Below, piece after piece: positions 28,929-37,649 of a stretch of DNA of 64,000 nucleotides. Origin of the DNA: Polynucleobacter sp. MWH-S4W17. Its GTDB lineage: Bacteria > Pseudomonadota > Gammaproteobacteria > Burkholderiales > Burkholderiaceae. Every line of letters starts with the position of its first letter. Positions within the stretch are counted from its first letter, which is position 1. The stretch covers positions 1,860,001 to 1,924,000 of the forward strand of contig NZ_CP061295.1 in the NCBI RefSeq assembly GCF_018687535.1. Reading direction: 5' to 3'. The position numbers and the translations under genes are program-made. The notes beneath the pieces are model-generated. The model was not told the origin of the DNA. It saw nothing but the letters and a program-made list of their open reading frames with translations, and did no database searches.

Positions 28929-29141
28929 ATGAAGTGGATTATTCCTATTGTCCTACTAATGATTGTTTTTAGCTTAGGATCAGCTTTGTATTACATGATG
29001 AAAGATAGGGGGAATAGCTCCCGTATGGTTCATTCACTGATGCTACGCATTGGGTTATCCGTCGCGCTATTTTTAGGAATTTTGCTAGCCCACTACTTTG
29101 GTCTCATTGAAGCTACCGGCATCAGGGTGGGAACAAACTAG
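28929..29141 (+). CDS. Twin transmembrane protein, DUF2909 family
   Basis: A 70-residue protein with two hydrophobic helices (~4-24 and ~42-62) joined by a short basic loop (KDRGNSSRM). It matches the DUF2909 family found only in this position in cytochrome oxidase clusters of beta- and gammaproteobacteria. Function is unknown; assembly or stability of the oxidase is an inference. A good GAGG ribosome binding site precedes the ATG. It is the only plus-strand gene in the cluster. Confidence 0.85.
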   Translation: MKWIIPIVLLMIVFSLGSALYYMMKDRGNSSRMVHSLMLRIGLSVALFLGILLAHYFGLIEATGIRVGTN

Positions 29142-29172
29142 TCGCTAGCGAACAACACAAGAGCGCTAAAAC

Positions 29173-29198
29173 AAATCGGGGCTTTAAAGCCCCGATTT
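29173..29198. terminator. Bidirectional terminator between DUF2909 gene and ctaE
   Basis: A perfect 26-bp palindrome centred on GCTTTAAAGC, with GC-rich arms (CGGGGC/GCCCCG) and A/T runs on both flanks, lies between the convergent stops. It ends in a T-run on the plus strand and an interrupted one on the minus strand. Confidence 0.9.
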
Positions 29199-29208
29199 TT
29201 TATTCAAA

Positions 29209-30063
29209 CTACATCCAGTAAACAGCGATGTACAGACCAAGCCAGACTACGTCAACGAAGTGCCAGTACCAAGCAGCGCCTTCAAAAGCAAAGTGGTGTT
29301 TAGCAGTAAAGTCGCCACGAATCATACGGCGCAATACGATGGCCAGCATAGTGCCGCCAAGGAATACGTGGAAACCATGGAATCCAGTCAACATAAAGAA
29401 TGTAGAGCCGTAGATACCTGATGTGAGCTTCAAATTGAGCTCATGGTAAGCGTGGTAGTACTCAAAAACCTGGAAGCACAAGAAGATAAAACCCAGGCCA
29501 ACAGTTGCAGCCAAGCCAATAATGGCCTTCTTCATGTGGTTCGCTACCAATGCATGGTGAGCAATAGTAATCGTCACGCCAGAGCTCAATAACAATAATG
29601 TGTTGATAGTTGGAATCGGCCATGGGCCCATGGTGGTGAACTTCTCAACCAATCCAGCAGGACCATCATTTGGCCAGACAGCCTGGAAATTAGGCCAAAG
29701 TAATTTGCTCGTAACGTCACCCATCCAAGGCATTGCAATATTGCGTGCGTAAAAGAGGGCCGCAAAGAATGCGCCGAAGAACATGATTTCTGAGAAGATG
29801 AACCAAGCCATTGACCAGCGATAAGAAATATCAACGTTGATACCATTCTTACCAGCATTGGACTCAGCAATCGTATCGCCGAACCAGTGATAGAGCACAA
29901 ATAGAACCCATGCCACACCAACCAAACTTAGGGCACCGCCCCAAGAAGTGTGATTTACCCAGCCAGACATACCAGCGCCAAATGCAATTAAGCCGGCGGC
30001 GGCCATGGCAGGATGCCTAGATAGTCCAGGAACGAAATAGTATGGGGTTGAATTGGATGACAT
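29209..30063 (-). CDS. ctaE: Cytochrome c oxidase subunit III
   Basis: A 284-residue membrane protein with seven predicted helices and the COX3 hallmarks (FGAFFAALFYARN, TGFHGFHVFLGG, HFAFEGAAWYWHFVDVVW). I start it at the ATG at 30063 (MSSNSTPYY); an in-frame TTG 18 bp upstream is weaker. It is the last gene of the ctaC-ctaD-small protein-ctaG-DUF2970-ctaE operon and ends just before a strong bidirectional terminator. Confidence 0.97.
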   Translation of the reverse strand: MSSNSTPYYFVPGLSRHPAMAAAGLIAFGAGMSGWVNHTSWGGALSLVGVAWVLFVLYHWFGDTIAESNAGKNGINVDISYRWSMAWFIFSEIMFFGAFFAALFYARNIAMPWMGDVTSKLLWPNFQAVWPNDGPAGLVEKFTTMGPWPIPTINTLLLLSSGVTITIAHHALVANHMKKAIIGLAATVGLGFIFLCFQVFEYYHAYHELNLKLTSGIYGSTFFMLTGFHGFHVFLGGTMLAIVLRRMIRGDFTAKHHFAFEGAAWYWHFVDVVWLGLYIAVYWM

Positions 30064-30092
30064 CTTATTCTCTCTATTCAATCAAAAAATAA

Positions 30093-30287
30093 TCAATGGG
30101 AAACAACTGCTTTCACTATCAACAGGAGAACGCCCATAAAAATCAAGGCGCCAACAACACCTGCAATGATAATGTGAACAAAACTAAGTGAAGCGACATC
30201 TTCCTGCAAACCTGATTGTTTACGCACCCCCAAGAAACCCCACATCACGGCTTTCATAGACTGCATAAAACTACTTTTTTTCTTCAT
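30093..30287 (-). CDS. DUF2970 small membrane protein
   Basis: A 64-residue protein with a basic N-terminus (MKKKSSFMQSMKAVMWGFLGVR) and one C-terminal transmembrane helix (~37-60). It matches the DUF2970 family, usually found between ctaG and ctaE in Burkholderiales. Its start overlaps the ctaG stop by 4 bp, so it is part of the oxidase operon. Function is unknown. Confidence 0.85.
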   Translation of the reverse strand: MKKKSSFMQSMKAVMWGFLGVRKQSGLQEDVASLSFVHIIIAGVVGALIFMGVLLLIVKAVVSH

Positions 30288-30874
30288 GACACCACCCTTG
30301 ACTTTGGCGCAGGTGGTGTGCCACCCATGCCCAGCTCAAAGAAGGTGTACGACAAAGTAATGGTTTTCACATCGTCCGGTAAACCCGCATCGATCACAAA
30401 AACTACTGGCATCTTCTTTGTTTCATTTGCCGCTAGTGTCTGCTCCTGAAAACAAAAACACTCTAACTTTGTAAAAAATTCTGTTGCGCTTTTAGGCGCA
30501 TAACTTGGTATTGCCTGTGCTCGTACTTGGCGATTCTGATTATTAGTGACCTCATAAACAATCTCGGTCATTTCACCAGGATGCACTTCTAAAAAATTCT
30601 TTACCGGCTTAAAAGTAAACGGGCCTCGGCTATTAGAGTCAAACTCAATCGTCACCGTACGTGCATAGTTAACTTGGGTATTGCCAACCCTATTTGGGCT
30701 GAAAGCTCTAACGCCATAGTCATTTTTGCTCGTTACAACATTAATCCCAGTAGCTTCACACAAGGCTTTATACATTGGGACTAGTGCATAACCAAATCCA
30801 AACATCATTACCGCTGCAATTAAGAGCTTTAATAAAATCTGGCGATTCAGTGATTGAGTTGAAACCATCGTCAT
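30284..30874 (-). CDS. ctaG: Cytochrome c oxidase assembly protein CtaG/Cox11
   Basis: Delivers copper to the CuB site of subunit I. The 196-residue protein has one N-terminal helix (~14-34) and a periplasmic immunoglobulin-like domain. The copper-binding CFCF motif (KLECFCFQEQ) is present near residue 130, preceded by the usual Cys after the helix (ALCEAT). An alternative start is the ATG at 30868. Confidence 0.97.
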   Translation of the reverse strand: MTMVSTQSLNRQILLKLLIAAVMMFGFGYALVPMYKALCEATGINVVTSKNDYGVRAFSPNRVGNTQVNYARTVTIEFDSNSRGPFTFKPVKNFLEVHPGEMTEIVYEVTNNQNRQVRAQAIPSYAPKSATEFFTKLECFCFQEQTLAANETKKMPVVFVIDAGLPDDVKTITLSYTFFELGMGGTPPAPKSRVVS

Positions 30875-30881
30875 TGCGGGA

Positions 30882-31013
30882 TTAACCCAACATACTCCGT
30901 TTAATCACAATACCAATAAAAAATACCAATACAACACTCAAAAGAATGAAGCCCATCCTACGATTATTCGCAGCAAGGGCTTGTTTCTCTGAAGAATTAA
31001 ATTCCTGCTTCAT
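30882..31013 (-). CDS. Cytochrome oxidase small assembly protein
   Basis: A 43-residue protein with a charged N-terminus (MKQEFNSSEKQAL) and one transmembrane helix (~20-40). I start it at the ATG at 31013, inside the last 17 bp of ctaD; a longer open frame back to 31097 lies wholly within ctaD and is not credible. Small single-helix proteins of this kind are annotated between ctaD and ctaG in Burkholderiales. The exact role is not known. Confidence 0.75.
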   Translation of the reverse strand: MKQEFNSSEKQALAANNRRMGFILLSVVLVFFIGIVIKRSMLG

Positions 31014-32616
31014 GCATTTGCTCAGCACTAGGCGGAGTTTCAAAAGTGTGGTGTGGTGCTGGAGAAGGAATAGTCCACTCCAAACCTTTAGCTCCATCCC
31101 ATGGCTTCATTGGTGCTTTTTCACCTTGACCACGGTATGCAGGAAGCACAACGAAGAACAAGAAATAGACCTGCGACAAGCCAAAGCCCAATGCGCCGAT
31201 TGAAGCAACCATATTGAAATCAGCAAACTGCGTTGGGTAGTCAGCGTAACGACGTGGCATACCTGCCAAGCCTAAGAAGTGCATTGGGAAGAAGGTCACG
31301 TTAAAGAAAATCATGGAGGTCCAGAAGTGGATCTTGCCGCGAGTTTCATTAGCCATGCGACCAGTCCACTTAGGGCACCAGTAGTAGAAGCCAGCGAACA
31401 TTGCAAACAATGAGCCCGCTACCAATACATAGTGGAAGTGAGCAACAACGTAGTAAGTATCCTGAACACCAATATCAATTGGTGCCATTGCCAGAATCAA
31501 ACCAGTAAAGCCGCCCATGGTGAAAACGAAGATAAAGCCGATGGCCCACAACATTGGAGTTTCAAAGGTCATTGAACCTTTCCACATGGTTGCAACCCAG
31601 TTAAAAATCTTCACGCCAGTTGGAACAGCGATCAACATGGTTGCGTACATGAAGAACAGCTGACCAGTGACAGGCATACCAGTTGCAAACATGTGGTGAG
31701 CCCAGACGATGAATGACAAGATCGCAATAGATGCGGTTGCATAAACCATTGAGCTGTAACCAAACAATGTTTTTCTGGAGAATGTTGGAATAATTTCACT
31801 GACGATTCCGAATGCAGGAAGAATCATGATGTAAACCTCTGGGTGACCAAAGAACCAGAAAATATGTTGGAACATGATTGGATCGCCACCGCCAACTGCG
31901 GAGAAGAATGAGGTACCGAAATGACGGTCAGTCAGAACCATGGTGATTGCACCAGCCAATACAGGCATCACGGCAATCAATAAATAAGCAGTAATCAACC
32001 AAGTCCAGCAGAACATTGGCATCTTCATCAAAGTCATGCCAGGAGCGCGCATATTCAAGATGGTCACGATGATGTTGATCGAACCCATAATGGAAGAAGC
32101 ACCCAATAAGTGGAGGGCAAAAATTGCCATGTCCATGCCAGGACCCATTTGCGAGGTCAATGGGGCATAGATAGTCCAGCCACCTGATGGAGCGCCACCA
32201 GGAACTAAGAATGAGCTGAATAACAATGTTGCAGCTACTGGAAGAATCCAGAAACTAAAATTATTCATACGAGCAAACGCCATATCAGATGCGCCAATTT
32301 GCAAAGGCACCATCCAGTTCGCGAAGCCAACGAATGCCGGCATGATTGCACCGAATACCATTACCAAGCCATGCATGGTTGTTAGCTGATTAAAGAACTC
32401 AGGGCGGAAGAATTGCAAACCAGGCTGGAACAATTCCAGACGAATTCCCAACGCCATCGTGCCGCCAGCCAACAAGCTAACAAACGAGAAGATCAAATAC
32501 ATCGTACCGATGTCTTTGTGGTTGGTTGCAAATAACCAACGACGCCATCCGTGTGGCGTGTGATCATCATGCGCGTGATCGTGTGCGTGGTCGTGGGTAG
32601 TAGAGACTGTGCTCAT
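30997..32616 (-). CDS. ctaD: Cytochrome c oxidase subunit I (aa3 type)
   Basis: The 539-residue catalytic subunit reduces O2 at the heme a3-CuB centre and pumps protons. Twelve helices are expected. Visible hallmarks are HPEVYIMILPAFG (CuB His and crosslinked Tyr region), WAHHMF (CuB His pair) and VVAHFHYVL (heme a3/a ligands). The N-terminus is unusually histidine-rich (residues 8-22, alternating His and Asp), which could bind metal. It follows ctaC after 40 bp, and its end overlaps the small assembly gene. Confidence 0.98.
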   Translation of the reverse strand: MSTVSTTHDHAHDHAHDDHTPHGWRRWLFATNHKDIGTMYLIFSFVSLLAGGTMALGIRLELFQPGLQFFRPEFFNQLTTMHGLVMVFGAIMPAFVGFANWMVPLQIGASDMAFARMNNFSFWILPVAATLLFSSFLVPGGAPSGGWTIYAPLTSQMGPGMDMAIFALHLLGASSIMGSINIIVTILNMRAPGMTLMKMPMFCWTWLITAYLLIAVMPVLAGAITMVLTDRHFGTSFFSAVGGGDPIMFQHIFWFFGHPEVYIMILPAFGIVSEIIPTFSRKTLFGYSSMVYATASIAILSFIVWAHHMFATGMPVTGQLFFMYATMLIAVPTGVKIFNWVATMWKGSMTFETPMLWAIGFIFVFTMGGFTGLILAMAPIDIGVQDTYYVVAHFHYVLVAGSLFAMFAGFYYWCPKWTGRMANETRGKIHFWTSMIFFNVTFFPMHFLGLAGMPRRYADYPTQFADFNMVASIGALGFGLSQVYFLFFVVLPAYRGQGEKAPMKPWDGAKGLEWTIPSPAPHHTFETPPSAEQMHEAGI

Positions 32617-32656
32617 GGATTACTCCGGTTTAGTTTTATCTGTATTAGTTAATGAA

Positions 32657-33814
32657 TTAGTTGCCGCCATGTGCGGTAATAATTTCCTGGGTCTGAATCA
32701 CTTCGCCCGTTTTATTACCCCATGAATTACGGGTATAGGTAATCACGGCTGCGATATCTCCGTCGGAAAGGACGCCGCCCCACTTCGGCATTGCATTTTT
32801 ACCGTTCAACAAAATATTAAATTGACCCGCTTTAGGTCCATTAACCACCTTGCTACCATCCAATGCAGGGAATGCACCAGCACCTTTGCCATTCGGCTGG
32901 TGGCAAGCGGCACAGTTCGCTGCGTAAACTTTAGCGCCGCGCTCTTTTTGCTCATCCAAGGTGTAAACCTTTGATGGATCGTCACCGCCAGCACCCATTG
33001 CTTTTTTCTTCTCAGCAACCCAAGCGCTGTAATCCTCTTGTGAAACTACCTTCACTACGATAGGCATGAAGGCATGCTCTGCACCGCAGAGCTCAGAACA
33101 CTGACCGCGGAATGTGCCAATTTTGTCAGCCCTAAACCAGGTGTCACGAACAAAGCCTGGGATCGCATCTTGCTTTACGCCAAACGCTGGGATAGTCCAA
33201 GCATGAATAACGTCGTTAGCAGTAGTGATCAAACGAATTTTTTTGCCAACAGGCACAACCATTTCATTGTCCACTTCCATCAAATAGGTATTTGATTTGG
33301 GTGCCAAGTTGTTAATTGCTTCACGTGATGTAGATAAGGTAGACAAGAAGCTAATGCCTTCGCCTTCGCCCTTGATGTAGTCGTAACCCCACTTCCACTG
33401 ATAACCAGTGGTCTTAATAGTGATGTCAGAGTTAGTGGTGTCTTTCATCGCCACAACAGTTTTTGTTGCTGGCAATGCCATGCCGATCACAATCAACAGC
33501 GGAATGACTGTCCAAATGATTTCAACAGTTGTGCTCTCGTGAAAAGAAGCTGATTTGTGACCCAATGATTTGCGATGCTTCAAGATGGAATAGAACATCA
33601 CTCCGAAAACACCAATAAAAATCACTGCGCAAATGACCAACATCATCCAATGTAACCAATGGATTTCTTGCATGATTTTGGTAGCAGGAGGCGCAAAATT
33701 CAGCTGATTAACAGCTGGCCCACCAGGCATATTCTCTGCTGCATGAGCAAATGCAGTACCAAAAGCTACTGCGAAATAGAGCGAAGCCCTAGTGACTTTT
33801 CCAAATAAATTCAT
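32657..33814 (-). CDS. ctaC: Cytochrome c oxidase subunit II with C-terminal cytochrome c domain
   Basis: The 385-residue subunit II accepts electrons through the binuclear CuA centre. A signal peptide (cleavage near AHA-AENM), two helices (~48-78 and ~98-120) and a cupredoxin domain are seen. The CuA ligands are His204, Cys239, Cys243, His247 and Met250. A fused cytochrome c domain carries CAACH at 301-305, the caa3-like arrangement. It is the first gene of the oxidase operon, and a good promoter lies upstream at 33903-33931. Confidence 0.98.
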   Translation of the reverse strand: MNLFGKVTRASLYFAVAFGTAFAHAAENMPGGPAVNQLNFAPPATKIMQEIHWLHWMMLVICAVIFIGVFGVMFYSILKHRKSLGHKSASFHESTTVEIIWTVIPLLIVIGMALPATKTVVAMKDTTNSDITIKTTGYQWKWGYDYIKGEGEGISFLSTLSTSREAINNLAPKSNTYLMEVDNEMVVPVGKKIRLITTANDVIHAWTIPAFGVKQDAIPGFVRDTWFRADKIGTFRGQCSELCGAEHAFMPIVVKVVSQEDYSAWVAEKKKAMGAGGDDPSKVYTLDEQKERGAKVYAANCAACHQPNGKGAGAFPALDGSKVVNGPKAGQFNILLNGKNAMPKWGGVLSDGDIAAVITYTRNSWGNKTGEVIQTQEIITAHGGN

Positions 33815-33902
33815 CTTATTCTCTGTTTATTGTCGTGAGCAAAGCAGCAAAAATGCCACAAAATGCCCAAAAAACGGTCTTAAGCTAATACTTACAGCCG
33901 TG

Positions 33903-33931
33903 ATTATAGGGTGAATTAAGCGCAAGAACAA
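33903..33931 (-). promoter_or_regulatory. Promoter of the cta oxidase operon
   Basis: On the minus strand, TTGTTC (33931-33926) is followed by a 17-bp spacer and a perfect TATAAT (33908-33903), about 90 bp before the ctaC start. Just upstream of the -35 box is the 10-bp palindrome GGGTTAACCC (33935-33944), a possible regulator site. Confidence 0.65.
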
Positions 33932-33993
33932 ACCGGGTTAACCCAGCTTGAACCAATCTTGGTCGAGGTTTAAATGATAGTAAGCACTTACAC

Positions 33994-34791
33994 TTAGGCA
34001 GAATCTGGCCTAGTCTTGTGCCCAATTTGATTTAGATCAATGTAGGCGACGTTGTCCTTTGCCTTTGCGAGGTGCTTTCCGAGTGCCCATGCATGCCCAT
34101 AAACCACCTCTAAGGTGATTTTTTGCGGCAAAACCTCTTTTTCAGTGACTTCAGGAGGGGTGGAATGCACCAATTTCAGCGCACTCATATCGGCCAGCAA
34201 TAAAGCAGGCTTCTCGTAATCCAAAGTGAGGTACTCCATGTCCATTACAGGATCAGAAAACCGCTCGCCAAGCAAAGCATCTCCCATATCGTGCATATCC
34301 CAAGGACTTAATAAATTCTTCAGCTTTACGTCCGAAAGCTCTAAGGCGCGCAACTCTTTTCCGGTATCAGGCCCTAAATAGCTAAATGTGATTAAGCCGC
34401 CCTCGCGCAGAACGCGCCAACACTCCTGCAAAAAATGCTTCGGATCAGGCAAATCGTGCAGCAAAAGATCGCTGAACACTAAATCAACAGAATTATCGGG
34501 AATATCGAATCTTCCAGACGAGGCATAGCTTGTCAAGGAGCTAGTGTTACTCGCAAATAAAGAACGCCAATTACTCAGCGCTTTAGCGCGCCACATTTGA
34601 AATCCTGAAACACCTTTTTCGGTGATGCTAAAAATGCGCGCCTTTGGATAGCGCTGAGCGAGCGTATCTAAATGCTTACCAGCAAAATCGGGCACCACTA
34701 AGATGTCTTTTACATCAAGCTTAACAATGTCTAATTTCTGCAGCATGCGAGCTGCAATTTCGTCTTGTAACCATCTAAGGGGCTGGGTCAT
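33994..34791 (-). CDS. BioC-like class I SAM-dependent methyltransferase
   Basis: I start it at the ATG at 34791 (MTQPLRWLQDEIAARML), giving 265 residues; the longer frame would run through the divergent comF. The late motifs are BioC-like: SVDLVFSDLLLHDLPDP, the WRVLREGGLITFS segment and FSYLGPDTGKELR, the last close to BioC's FGPDT signature. Motif I, normally a Gly-rich DxGxGxG, is replaced by VVPDFAGKHLDTL, so SAM binding is uncertain. It may be a diverged malonyl-ACP methyltransferase paralogue with altered function. Its start is 23 bp from that of comF. Confidence 0.75.
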   Translation of the reverse strand: MTQPLRWLQDEIAARMLQKLDIVKLDVKDILVVPDFAGKHLDTLAQRYPKARIFSITEKGVSGFQMWRAKALSNWRSLFASNTSSLTSYASSGRFDIPDNSVDLVFSDLLLHDLPDPKHFLQECWRVLREGGLITFSYLGPDTGKELRALELSDVKLKNLLSPWDMHDMGDALLGERFSDPVMDMEYLTLDYEKPALLLADMSALKLVHSTPPEVTEKEVLPQKITLEVVYGHAWALGKHLAKAKDNVAYIDLNQIGHKTRPDSA

Positions 34792-34814
34792 TGACTCAGT
34801 ATACTCAGCGCCCC

Positions 34815-35558
34815 ATGCGATTTCCAGAGAACATTTTTCAAGCCATTTGTGAACAGCTTTTGCCGACAGCTTGTATTGCTTGTCAGGGGTTCCAAAAATC
34901 ATCCCTATGCGATCGCTGTCTCAATCAATTACGCGATGAAGGTTTATTGAACTATCAATGTTGCTACCAATGTGGCATAACACTTCAGGTTTCAGAAATT
35001 GCAGAGCAACGTTGTGTGCAATGCCAAATCTCTCGACCATACTTTGATGCAACCCATTGCTTGGATCGCTATGATGGATTGCTACAAACTCCACTGCATG
35101 AATTGAAGTATCAAAAACGCATTGCATTTGCTAATGCCCTTGGCAGAACATGGAACTTACTTTTTAGTCAGGAATTTGAAGATATCTCTGCTGATTATTT
35201 ACTGCCAGTGCCGCTTAGTATTGAGAAGTTAGCGCAGCGTGGTTTCAATCAAAGTTGGGAAATTGCTAAACGGATTCAGTGTGGAGTGCATATTCAAAAA
35301 TCACCTTATGTGCTGCAGCGCCATCATTATGCAGAGCGACAGGCCGGAAGCACCTTAAGCAATCGCCACCTAGCCATTCAGGGAATGTTTTACCTTGAAG
35401 AGCGTTATATTGATCAGCTCGCAAACAAGACTGTGATTGTGTTTGATGATGTGATGACAAGTGGCGCAACTCTTAATGAAATTGCGCGCGTTCTGAAGGA
35501 CAATGGTGTATCTCGCGTCATTAATTGGGTAGTACTTCGAGCTGCGCGATCAATCTAA
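34815..35558 (+). CDS. comF: ComF family protein (amidophosphoribosyltransferase-like)
   Basis: The 247-residue protein has an N-terminal double zinc-ribbon region (CIAC, CDRC, CYQC, CVQC at ~20-70) and a C-terminal phosphoribosyltransferase domain with VIVFDDVMTSGATLNE (~208-223). ComF proteins are needed for DNA uptake in naturally competent bacteria. I start it at the ATG at 34815; a TTG at 34791 coincides with the opposite gene's start. trmL follows 10 bp downstream. Confidence 0.93.
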   Translation: MRFPENIFQAICEQLLPTACIACQGFQKSSLCDRCLNQLRDEGLLNYQCCYQCGITLQVSEIAEQRCVQCQISRPYFDATHCLDRYDGLLQTPLHELKYQKRIAFANALGRTWNLLFSQEFEDISADYLLPVPLSIEKLAQRGFNQSWEIAKRIQCGVHIQKSPYVLQRHHYAERQAGSTLSNRHLAIQGMFYLEERYIDQLANKTVIVFDDVMTSGATLNEIARVLKDNGVSRVINWVVLRAARSI

Positions 35559-35568
35559 AGAGTGCCGT

Positions 35569-36039
35569 ATGTTTAATATTGTTTTATTCGAACCCGAGAT
35601 TCCACCTAACACTGGAAACATTATTCGTTTGTGTGCAAACACTGGCGCCAAGCTGCATTTAATTGAGCCGCTTGGGTTTCCGATGGAAGATGCTAAGTTG
35701 CGTAGAGCGGGCCTGGACTACCACGAGTTTGCACGAGTCAAAGTACATAAAAATTGGGCACAGTTTTTAAAGGATGAGCAACCCGATCCTCAGCATCTCT
35801 TTGCATTGACTACCAAGGGCTCGGGCAAGTTTCATGAAGGCAAATACGGGCCCGATGATTACTTTGTATTTGGCTCTGAAACCAAAGGTATTGCGGATGA
35901 AGTCAGAGACTCGATTCCGAATGAGAATCGCATGCGTCTGGCAATGCAAGATAGTAGTCGCAGTCTGAACCTATCAAATACTGTAGCAATCGTAGTTTAT
36001 GAAGCATGGCGCCAGAATGGCCTTGCTGGCGGTCAATAA
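35569..36039 (+). CDS. trmL: tRNA (cytidine/uridine-34-2'-O)-methyltransferase TrmL
   Basis: A SPOUT-class methyltransferase acting on the wobble base of tRNA-Leu isoacceptors. The 156-residue protein is the minimal SPOUT length. The knot motifs are visible as the N-terminal LFEPEIPPNTGNIIRL, the central FGSETKGI, and the C-terminal SLNLSNTVAIVVYEAWR. It lies in a short plus-strand pair with comF and is convergent with gpsA 22 bp away. Confidence 0.95.
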   Translation: MFNIVLFEPEIPPNTGNIIRLCANTGAKLHLIEPLGFPMEDAKLRRAGLDYHEFARVKVHKNWAQFLKDEQPDPQHLFALTTKGSGKFHEGKYGPDDYFVFGSETKGIADEVRDSIPNENRMRLAMQDSSRSLNLSNTVAIVVYEAWRQNGLAGGQ

Positions 36040-36061
36040 GAAATTGACCCAGATGCTGTAA

Positions 36062-37084
36062 TTACGATTCGATTTTAGGATCACGCCCCATAAGTTTTTT
36101 AACGGCAACATGTGGCTTCAATTTTCCAGAGAGCACTTCACCCATCATCGTAGTGATCGGCATGTCAACCCCTAAGCGTTTTGCCAAGTCGCCAACCGCC
36201 TCTGCACAAAGCACACCCTCAGCAACGTGACCAAGACTGGCAAGAACCTCAGGCAGCGACTTACCAGCAGCAAGCTCAAGACCAACGCGCCGATTACGCG
36301 ATAGATCTCCAGTGGCGGTCAAGATCAAGTCCCCAACCCCAGTAAGACCCATGCAAGTTTCGGATTTACCGCCTGCGGCTTTCACAATTCGCATCATCTC
36401 TGCTAAACCGCGTGTGAGAACAGCAGCGCGTGCGTTCAAGCCCAAATCTAAGCCATCACCAATACCTGCAGCAATCGCCAAGACATTCTTAATAGCGCCG
36501 CCTAACTCCACACCAATCAAATCATCACTTGAATACACACGCATATTGCCGTGATGGAAAGCGGTTTGCACTGCTTCACATAACTTAGGAGATTTGCTAG
36601 CAACAGTTAAAGCGCAAGGCATACCCGCACCAACCTCACGTGCAAAGCTCGGGCCGGATAGGGCACCATACGAATGCGTTATTCCATGAGAATGCATCTT
36701 GCTCTCACGCTCTACTACCTGGTGGGGCAATAGGGCGGTATTCGGCTCAAGCCCTTTGCAGAGCCAAATAATATTAAGTGGGTGCTCAGCAATCTTTAAA
36801 GCTTGGGCGATTGTTTCTGAAAGCCCTGACATTGGTGTAGCAATGACCAATAAATCATTGCTCGAAAGTCGCTTGATGGCAGCAGAAAAGTTGCTCTCAA
36901 ACTTAAGGCTTGCAGGCAACTGAATGCCTGAAAGATAAGCGCGATTTTCAGCGCTCTCTTCAATTTCTTTTAGCTGTTGTTTGCTACGAGACCATAAAAC
37001 AACATCACCTTCTTGGAGAAAGCGAGCTGCTTGTGCAGCCATCGCCGTTCCCCAGGCACCAGCACCAAGCAGCGTCACCTTCAT
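36062..37084 (-). CDS. gpsA: Glycerol-3-phosphate dehydrogenase [NAD(P)+]
   Basis: Reduces dihydroxyacetone phosphate to sn-glycerol-3-phosphate for phospholipid synthesis. The 340-residue protein has the Rossmann GAGAWGTA at ~7-14, the GLEP and ALSGPSFAREVG segments, and the catalytic lysine region ELGGAIKNVLAIA. It is the last gene of the run rhodanese-grxC-secB-gpsA, an order conserved in proteobacteria, and starts 24 bp after secB. Confidence 0.98.
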   Translation of the reverse strand: MKVTLLGAGAWGTAMAAQAARFLQEGDVVLWSRSKQQLKEIEESAENRAYLSGIQLPASLKFESNFSAAIKRLSSNDLLVIATPMSGLSETIAQALKIAEHPLNIIWLCKGLEPNTALLPHQVVERESKMHSHGITHSYGALSGPSFAREVGAGMPCALTVASKSPKLCEAVQTAFHHGNMRVYSSDDLIGVELGGAIKNVLAIAAGIGDGLDLGLNARAAVLTRGLAEMMRIVKAAGGKSETCMGLTGVGDLILTATGDLSRNRRVGLELAAGKSLPEVLASLGHVAEGVLCAEAVGDLAKRLGVDMPITTMMGEVLSGKLKPHVAVKKLMGRDPKIES

Positions 37085-37108
37085 GATCTGTGGGCTCGCT
37101 CGTTGAGC

Positions 37109-37621
37109 TTAGTGAGGCTTGCTCTCAGCGGCTGCGCCATCCTTGGCAGCAGCTTCTTGTTGAGCTTGCATCAAACGATGTTCGTACATGCCGTGGAAAT
37201 TAATCTCATTCAAATGAATTGGCTGGAAGCCTGCGCGACTAATAATATCGGCAATATTTGAACGTAAATACGGATACAAAATTGTTGGGCAAGCAATGCC
37301 AAGCATAGGATCAATTTGCTCAACCGGAATGTTGCTAAATTCAAAGATGCCGGCTTGTTTTGCTTCTACCAAGAATAGTACTTTGGTATCGACTTTAGCA
37401 GTCACAGTGGAGCTTAGAGCTACCTCAAAGATACCTTCACTTAAGGGTGCAACGGAGATATCAATCTCAACCTGGACTTGTGGCTCAGACGCAACCAACA
37501 AAATTTGCGGAGCATTTGGTTGCTCAAGAGATACATCTTTTAAGTAAATTCGCTGAATACGAAATCCAGGTTCTTTAGCTTGATCGGTGCCTGCCTGAGG
37601 TGCTGGGGTTTGTTCAGTCAT
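37109..37621 (-). CDS. secB: Protein-export chaperone SecB
   Basis: A cytosolic tetrameric chaperone that keeps preproteins unfolded and hands them to SecA. The 170-residue protein shows the typical core ([50 protein letters not shown]). Its termini are alanine/glutamine-rich and lysine-rich. It follows grxC after 28 bp. Confidence 0.98.
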   Translation of the reverse strand: MTEQTPAPQAGTDQAKEPGFRIQRIYLKDVSLEQPNAPQILLVASEPQVQVEIDISVAPLSEGIFEVALSSTVTAKVDTKVLFLVEAKQAGIFEFSNIPVEQIDPMLGIACPTILYPYLRSNIADIISRAGFQPIHLNEINFHGMYEHRLMQAQQEAAAKDGAAAESKPH

Positions 37622-37649
37622 TGCTAACTTTCTTTGAATGTTAAATCTA

